Shown here: one piece after another, positions 57,501 to 64,000 of the stretch
Layout of the letters: each line of letters opens with the position of its first letter
Numbering within the stretch: the first letter of the stretch is position 1
Assembly: GCF_945859685.1 (NCBI RefSeq)
Contig: NC_079147.1
Location: 209,501,578-209,565,577, forward strand
From: Eupeodes corollae
Lineage: Eukaryota; Arthropoda; Insecta; Diptera; Syrphidae
Length of the DNA: 64,000 bases
Reading direction: 5' to 3'
Translations under genes and position numbers: made by a program
The notes under the pieces: generated by a model
What the model saw: only the letters and a program-made list of their open reading frames with translations
Databases searched by the model: none
What the model was told of the DNA's origin: nothing

Positions 57501-60465
57501 TATTCAACTAACTCATGTCCAGCTACGAATGTTATTCATTCCTTATTATATTGTGCATCTGATCATTTCCTTCGGAACAGACAAAATAAAAGAAGTGTTT
57601 GATGAAGCTTAATTGCAGTTACAAACGAAGGTTTAGATCCTGGTACTTCTTGAACCTTCTACAAGCTACACAATTGGAAAAATCACAGTGTTGTAGGGAT
57701 GGCTCAAAAATGTATTGCCCACATTTGTTTGGATTCTTAGATGATCGTAGAGATCTCATTTGTTAAATTAATTTTCCAGTTTTTATTTGAAACTTTTTGA
57801 ACATTTTCCAGGGTTCAAAAAATTCACTTTAAACTTAACTTAAATGCATGTTTTTTTTTAAAGTGGTTTGAAATGTGCCAAACGTATTATCCGTACTATT
57901 CCAATTTCTGTTTTCTCTCAGATTGATCTTCCTCAATTGCTTCTCAAACAAACTTAAAATAGTATTTTGGCAGTCAGTAGAGTTCAGATTTGAAATTTGG
58001 ATAACATTCAAACACAACAAATAAAAGGGGCAACACTATACAAGGTATGTCAACTTCAATCTATTCAAATTTATAGTAAAAAATTTTTGGGTATCGGAAT
58101 CAAACAAAGAATGAAAAGTTAAAAAAAGCTTTTACCATAACTTATTTATGTACTGGAACGAAAAAAATTATATTGAAAACAAATACGGCAACCCTGATGT
58201 ATACAAATTTTAAATTTTCTGTTTTACTTAAATTAAATCCACTTACAAAATTTACCAAAGGATATTTTATTCATTGATTCATATTAAATCTTAAAATTTG
58301 AACATATATACAAATTATATTTAAACGTTTTGAAATTTTTCAAAAACTTATCTTCATACGAGTATATACTCAACTCATATTCAAAAAAGTGTGATCCAAA
58401 TTTAATCTTAATTGGCAAAGAAACATAAAAGTTACAGAATTTTGAAACAGTGCGAAGGCACTGTTCGACATATATATACAAGTACATACATTAGTTTTTC
58501 TTCAGTTTCTTAGCTGAAATTTGTATTTTCTTTGAGTTATTGTTTGAATTGCAAATTACTAGCTTTAGATGGCCTTAAAGTCTAACAGCTTAATTAAGAC
58601 ACAGGTCATATAGCTGATAAAATTAAACAAAGGAATGGATCTGTTTACTTCTATCTTCATCATCCGAATCAACTTCAAACAGAAACTTTAAGTTTCTTAG
58701 TGGTGTTTTCAAATTCCAACACAAATCGTAAAACATTTACGCATATAGTGTCAAACAATGTGTCAAAAGCTACGTTTTCAAAACGTCAAAGTCAACTTAC
58801 TGATTTCCACTCAGATTCCTCTCATTTCAGGTGACATTTTGGTATTCTACAATTTTATTTAATCTTGTTTCCATTTTAAAAGTATAATTCGAAAGAGACA
58901 ATGGATTAAAGAAAGAATTTTGAAATCAGTTGAATCAAGATCAAACGTCAAAATAATGAATTACTGGAAGTGATTCACATTGAATTTGCCATACAATTTT
59001 TTAGTTTTTTTTTTAAATATTAAAATGGAGTAAGAAATCAAGAAAATACCGTCACAATCTATTCTGAAAAAAATCGTATGAATCAAGTTTCATCATATTC
59101 AAGATTGTGATATGATTGCCTCATAAAAACTAGGAAGAAAATTCGATATAACGCATTATCGATTTCAATTGCTTTTAAAGTTTAAACAGCTCTCTATAAA
59201 AGATCGTTGGTCAATTAACATAAACATTTTCCTTATGATCCAATTTCTATTTGCTTATTTTTGTACTAAAAAGGAATACAATTTGTAAAGTGCGGTTGCA
59301 TAAAACACGATTAACTTTTTTAGTTTACCAATATTATAGTTGGTTTGGATTGCACAATATATTAATGTTGTTTTTTTTCATCTCATTATGATGTTTTAAA
59401 AATTTAAATTTATTTCATCACAGTGAAAGTATTTATGAGGCAGCATAAAATTTAACAATTCTGCAAGTGCAATGATCTTGACAAGATCTAAAAACCAGCT
59501 CACATGTTCCAAGATCCCATGAATTTTTATTCTCTGATCTCCTCGCTTAGCTCTGAGAAGAATTCGATGTCATGATCAATTTGGGGGAACTTTTTCATTC
59601 ATTTGCGCGTGCCTCTGGCGCTGACTCTGTTTCTGAAGCTGGATATTTGTAAACCTTTTTTTGTGTTTTTTGCAATAAAGGAGGCGAGTTCAATGTGCAT
59701 GGTGTTCGGTGGTGGTTGGTGCATGGCCTAATGTTATGGTTCGCTTTCCGGTATTTCGTGTCATGGAACACGATGTGCTTATTTCGTATCGAATTTTTTA
59801 CTTTTTATACTTGATCAACAACGACGACGATAGTCATCTCTCGGAGGATCATTTGCAGTTTTGATTTTGTGGTTTTGTTCGTGAAAAAGTAAAAGTTATA
59901 GTCTGATATAGTCTCTGGCTGAAGCGAAGGCTCAAATGCACAATGTCAATTTTTATTTTATGTGTTTTTTTAAAAATGTCTTTGAAAATAATAATTCGAT
60001 TCGATAATAATGCAAGATAGGTACTGGTTTTAGTTGCTACTCGTTAACTTCACCTTGACAGTGTTGATTTATGTACATTTTTATGTGAGGATCGTTTGTA
60101 TTGTGAATTTGTTTGGCTGATTTCGGAGTCAATTAGCTAGACCGAGAAAGAGTGCTAAAGAAGATTTGAAATCGATTTTTTCCTGGATGATTATAGGAAA
60201 GACTTTGCTTATTTTAGTGAAACTAAAAAAAATCCTTTAAAATCAATATTTATAAGTCTTATGTCGTTTTATTGAAATTGCACGAGTTTAAGAATTATTA
60301 AAGCAAATACTTAAGAGTTTTTCTATAGTTTGGATCAGAAAAGAACGTACTAGATTTTCTTTTAAAAACCCTACTGAAGAACATAGAACGAACTGATACT
60401 TCTAAAATTAAATAGATGACAATGTTAATGGTGGCCATTTTGTCAACTAAAATAAATAAATCAAG
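57501..60465. other. Non-coding stretch with small hairpins
   Basis: AT-rich DNA without recognisable coding features. Besides the hairpin at 58446-58465, a near-perfect palindrome GATCTTGACAAGATC sits at 59474-59488, and 59560-59880 is somewhat richer in GC. Confidence 0.45.
58446..58465. repeat. Perfect hairpin, 8-bp stem with GAAG loop
   Basis: AACAGTGC pairs with GCACTGTT around GAAG. No T-run follows on either side, so a terminator role is not indicated. Confidence 0.75.
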
Positions 60466-60703
60466 TCCCACAACAGTCCGTTGAGAACTAGTGGTTAGTG
60501 GTTTACAATACTCAACCATTCCTCTGTGCGAGGACTGTTCTCGGGGATGGAGGAGACCTTCAGTTTTAAGCCGGATCCGAAAGGCAAATTTGAGAATCCA
60601 CTTTTCATAACAAGAATTACTCTCGGAGGATTTGTCAAAACTTTATATGGGATTGAACCCAAGACCTCTGGCATGACAGTCCAACGCATGACATTATGAC
60701 AGG
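60466..60703 (-). repeat. tRNA-Asp-derived SINE, copy with both head and tail
   Basis: On the minus strand this begins GCGTTGGACTGTCATGCCAG, then AGGTCTTGGGTTCAATCCC (good B box), continues with GAGAGTAATTCTTGTTATG, GTGGATTCTCAAATTTGCC, TTTCGGATCCGGCTTAAAAC, TCGCACAGAGGAATGG and TTGAG, and closes AGTTCTCAACGGACTGTTG, followed by TTGATTTATTTATTTTAG-like tail sequence. It directly adjoins repeat R2. Confidence 0.9.
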
Positions 60704-60708
60704 GGTTT

Positions 60709-60990
60709 CAAGGTCCCTAAAGTCGAAAAAAAAGATTTTTAGAAAGATATCTGTGCGTGCGAGTAACAGTACGTCCGTACCTTCGCGACGTTTTTTTCGT
60801 CGTCCATAGCTCAAGAACCAGAAGAGATATCGACTTCAAATACATTTTGTTCTGGAGATAATAATGCAGAAAGAAGAAAGGGCTCTCAAAAAATTGCGTG
60901 GCAGTTTAATAGCAGTTTAAAAACAAGGTGAACATTTTGGTTAACGCTAAATATCTTACGAACCAAAAGCGCTAGCGTATTTTTTGCAAG
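60709..60990 (+). repeat. Dispersed repeat R2, copy 2
   Basis: The left part shares TTTCAAGGTCCCTA and TTTTTAGAAAGATATCTGTG with 14270-14326. It continues into CGCGACGTTTTTTTCG, TCCATAGCTCAAGAACCAG and GTGAACATTTTGGTTAACGC, words I associate with a repeat common in fly genomic sequence but cannot name. No coding frame. The right border before the mariner relic is approximate. Confidence 0.5.
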
Positions 60991-61034
60991 TAACTTTTTA
61001 GTGCCAAGGCATTGTAAAATTTTTTGATGTACAT

Positions 61035-62075
61035 TACAAGCAACGTGTTTTGATTCAATTTTTAGTGAAATCTGGCGAAAAATCCTCCAAAAATCTCCGA
61101 ATATTGCAGGTTGTCTATACAGTCGATAGCATGTCAAAAACGTGTGTGTTTGAATGGGCGAAGCGGCTCAAGAAAGGACGTGAATCGGTGGAAGACGATC
61201 CACGTGAAGGAGCTCCAGTCACCTCTCGTACCGAGGCGAATGTTGATCGTTTTCGCATGTTGATCGCGTCAGACCGTCGCATATGCATTCGTGCATTGTC
61301 TTACTAGTTAAACATCAACAAAAACCCGGTTCGCAAGATGTTACATGAGAATTTGAACATGCGAAAGATTTGCGCATAGATGGTGGCTAAAGTTCTCACC
61401 CATTAACAAAAACAAATGCGGAAATCGAATCGCGAGGATCTGTTATCTCGCATTCAGACCGACACGGCAGAGACGGGTAGTCACTAGAAACGGGACTTGG
61501 ATATTTGAGTATGACCCTGAGCCGCGTAAACAAAGTCAACAGTGGGTGCAAAAGGGTGGGGAGCGGCAAACGAAAGCGAGGATGTCAAAGTCACATTTGA
61601 AAGCAATGTTGATTGTTTTTTTCTATATCCACGGCATCATTCATCGTGAATACGTTCCTGCTGGCCAGACAGTGACTAGAAAATTCTATGTTGGCCTTTT
61701 GGAGAGGCTACGGGCACATGTTTTTCGTGTGTAACCCGAACTCGCCAAGAATGGCTGGGTTTTGCATCACGATAATGCACTGGCCCATTCCTCGTCCGTT
61801 GTGCAAGAGTTTTTTGACAAAAAAAAGGCATCCCAACGTTAAATCGTTTACTCTATAGGCCCGATATTGCTCCCTGCGACTTTTTTTTATTCCACAATAT
61901 GAAGTCGCACCTCAAGGGAACTCATCATGGCGGCGTAAAGAAGGTCCAAGAAGCTCTAACCGTGGTGCTAAATGGGCTAACTTCGGAGGACTACGAAGGT
62001 GCTTTCAATCATGGGAGAAACGTTGGAATCGTTGTGTAGAGTTGAAGGGGGATTATTGTGATAGTAAAATTTTTC
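61035..62075 (+). pseudogene. mariner transposase, DD34D, inactivated
   Basis: Cut-and-paste transposase remnant covering almost the whole gene. The N-terminus reads IQFLVKSGEKSSKNL, then MSKTCVFEWAKRLKKGRESV and EDDPREGAPVTSRTEANVDR (normally DDPRxGRPxTSR). The catalytic half starts WIFEYDPEPRKQSQQWVQ, with ARMSKSHLKAMLIVFF and REYVPAGQTV, then WVLHHDNALAHSS and YRPIAPCDFF in phase with PDIAPCD. From HHDN to CD there are 34 residues, the mariner hallmark. Defects: stops at 61306-61308, near 61378 and 61732-61734, a frameshift in the A-run near 61826, and the first catalytic Asp changed (GDETW is now RNGTW, Asp to Asn). No matching 5' terminal inverted repeat is visible. Confidence 0.93.
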
Positions 62076-62144
62076 CTAAAACTTAATTTTCTTGTTTTTT
62101 ATTGACAAATTCCCGGAACTTAATTGCGACACCACGTATAGATT

Positions 62145-63654
62145 CGGTGAATGACTCCATATCACTTAAATATTGACATCGATCCCAATTTTTAAAAACA
62201 AATTTTGTTTAGCATGCAGTGACGCTCGCTTTTGGTTGAAGAATACGTTATTATGTCATGTCTATGCCAGAACGTTAATATCAATGATAGCCCCTTTATT
62301 GCAATTATTGCTGACTTTTACGTTCATCAATGAAACAACCATGATGTGCAGGAGCTGTGGCTTGAACAAGACGTTACGAAGCCGGGTTTTTACCTCTACT
62401 ATAATATGTTGATAAGCAAGAACCGATTGACGACTACTTCGAAGACAACATTCTCAGCGTTAGTGCCAATTTACAGGCACAAATATCAGAAAATGAATTT
62501 AATTTTATGTCAATTAAATTCAAGAAAAATCATCTTTAATTTATTCTAACTCAAAGTTTTATGCCTACCTCTTAAAACAACCTTATGGTTAAATATTTTA
62601 TGTTTGAACAAGCAACTTCATGCTTGGATAAATAAATAACCCCATTGTTTTACACAGTTTCGAATTTATGTATACTTTATGACCCTAAGTGAAGTAATAT
62701 TAATTTCTTTAATTTTATCACCAATTAACATTCAGGAATCCAGAAGAGAACACAAAAATGCCTTTTCCTTCAAACCAGGAAGCAGAAGAATATAAAAGAT
62801 CAATTATTTAGTGTTCATAAATTTTCAATCATCAAAAGAAACAAAAGAGAAGCCTCCACCCTCTATAAAAAGACGTGACCATATTATCCACTATGCCATC
62901 AGCATCTGTTACTGAATTGTCATCCATCTGTTAATTTTGTGTATCCGTTTCGATTGTCTTATCTACCCCCCTCTTGTAGTGATCAACCACCAAACTTGAT
63001 TTACACATAACAAAACGCATTTGCATGATCACGACTTCGCGTCAACCCCTTTCATTGTTCGTTGAGTTGGATCTTCCGGCAATTAATAACTTCAAACAGG
63101 GGAACACACTTTTCCAGGCCGCCATTTAAATTGTTATAAAAGCAGACCTTTTTTTCAGTCTTTAGAGGAAGTTTTATGATGATGGCATAGTTTGATCCTG
63201 ATGTGAATAACAGCTCGTGCTGCTAATTTCCGTTTCGCACATATGAAAACAGTGGCAATAACGTGTGCTTATCTTTACCATCTGGAAGTTGTAATTAATG
63301 AGATGATGGACTGTTCTTGTATTATGATAATGTGACATACGTAAGTGTGACGTTCTTGACAGCTTTGTTGCTTCAATGACATAGTTATAGGTAGAGGGAA
63401 TAAGATGCAAATTTAAATAGTCCATGCCAGGAGTTAAGGTTCAGCCCTAATATTTGAGAACGCTTATAGACGTCACAGTAAACATTCAAGAACCTAGATA
63501 TTTAAAATCAGACAATATAGAATTAATTTCTAAAAATAAGAGGTTCGAGGTTAGAATCTAGAATCAAGACTTGGGATCTAAGTGCTGAAACCTCATCTCT
63601 TTAAATAAAACCCTATAGATATTCTAGATATTCGTTTCTAGGTTCACATCCTTG
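62145..63654. other. Non-coding stretch, no gene seen
   Basis: Frames at 62173-62412, 62346-62549 and 63174-63425 have no domain. Ordinary AT-rich sequence. Confidence 0.45.
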
Positions 63655-63935
63655 TTCCTCGGATGCGGAACTTCAACAGCAGCGTTTGATAAGCTCATTA
63701 AATTCCGATCTCGACCGCATTACTCCATGTGAAATTATTAACTGTGTAGAATTTAATGCTTCAAAAACTCTATGCTGCATCCTGTCTGTAAAGCTTAAAC
63801 CATCCCCGATGCCGCTATCCTTGATCGTCTTTTCATCGACATTGTCAAAAATGCTACTAGGTGCTTGAGATTTCTCTGACACAGTGCAAGAAATGTTTTA
63901 GTATTTCTTTTTTGATTGTACAAAGCCTTCATTCA
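63655..63935 (+). pseudogene. Non-LTR family A fragment (thumb region of RT)
   Basis: The reading DAELQQQRLISSLNSDLDRI, then CVEFNASKTLCC, SVKLKPSPMPLS, DIVKNATRCLRFL and LYKAFIHPK corresponds to residues about 698-816 of the near-intact copy (DVELQRQNMIRSLNSDLNSI, RVEFNASKTQCC, SLKRDIPPLPLS, DVAKNAARCLGFL, IYKTYIRPK). About 25 residues around the HLDILGM block are deleted, and frameshifts and a stop are present. The element could continue past the right edge of the window. Confidence 0.88.
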
Positions 63936-64000
63936 TCCAAAAAAGGGCTTTGGAAATGATAGTCTATAGCATTGTTACCGATACCTTCGCAATATTTCAT

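Overview
This window is eukaryotic nuclear DNA, most likely from a fly (Diptera). It is strongly AT-rich and mostly non-coding. It holds a nuclear tRNA gene with internal pol III promoter boxes, spliced exons with GT-AG borders, an intronless ribosomal-protein retrocopy closest in my recollection to insect L31, and many decayed insect-type transposons (mariner, other Tc1/mariner relatives, several non-LTR retrotransposon clades). There is no bacterial gene organisation, no operon and no CRISPR array.

Host genes are few. A canonical tRNA-Asp(GTC) gene with a T7 terminator lies at 27231-27302. Four exons of one minus-strand gene lie at 31056-31190, 30123-30185, 29920-30027 and 28775-29065. All are phase 0 at both ends and run into a long coiled coil. 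I cannot name the gene, and its remaining exons must lie in the long flanking stretches or outside the window. Weaker host candidates are a possible coding exon at 38090-38355 (+), a TATA-type promoter near 19016 and a CpG-rich block at 50925-51735.

Mobile DNA makes up most of the recognisable content. Non-LTR family A (my label) is present as one nearly intact copy on the minus strand (A tail 46362-46378, 890-codon endonuclease-reverse transcriptase ORF 46657-49329) and as fragments at 601-1904 (+), 35590-35637 (-), 42405-43205 (-) and 63655-63935 (+). Other non-LTR pieces are an RTE-like C-terminus (11560-11868), reverse-transcriptase fragments (20396-20935 minus, 35655-36330 minus) and two RNase H regions (45681-46275 and 56615-57500). 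DNA transposon remains are a DD34D mariner (61035-62075), a second mariner lineage (14705-15250) and two fragments of another Tc1/mariner-like group (8759-9010, 23836-24175).

The most interesting repeat is a SINE with six recognisable copies (1905-1978, 7405-7448, 9200-9417, 30546-30830, 54076-54190, 60466-60703). Its head keeps a B box and an anticodon-arm region that resemble the tRNA-Asp(GTC) gene in the same window. A second point of interest is that the near-intact LINE ORF is closed by one TAG codon, after which 71 more family-like codons follow; a diverged copy 4 kb away also has TAG at that position. I found no evidence for a wholly new multi-gene system.
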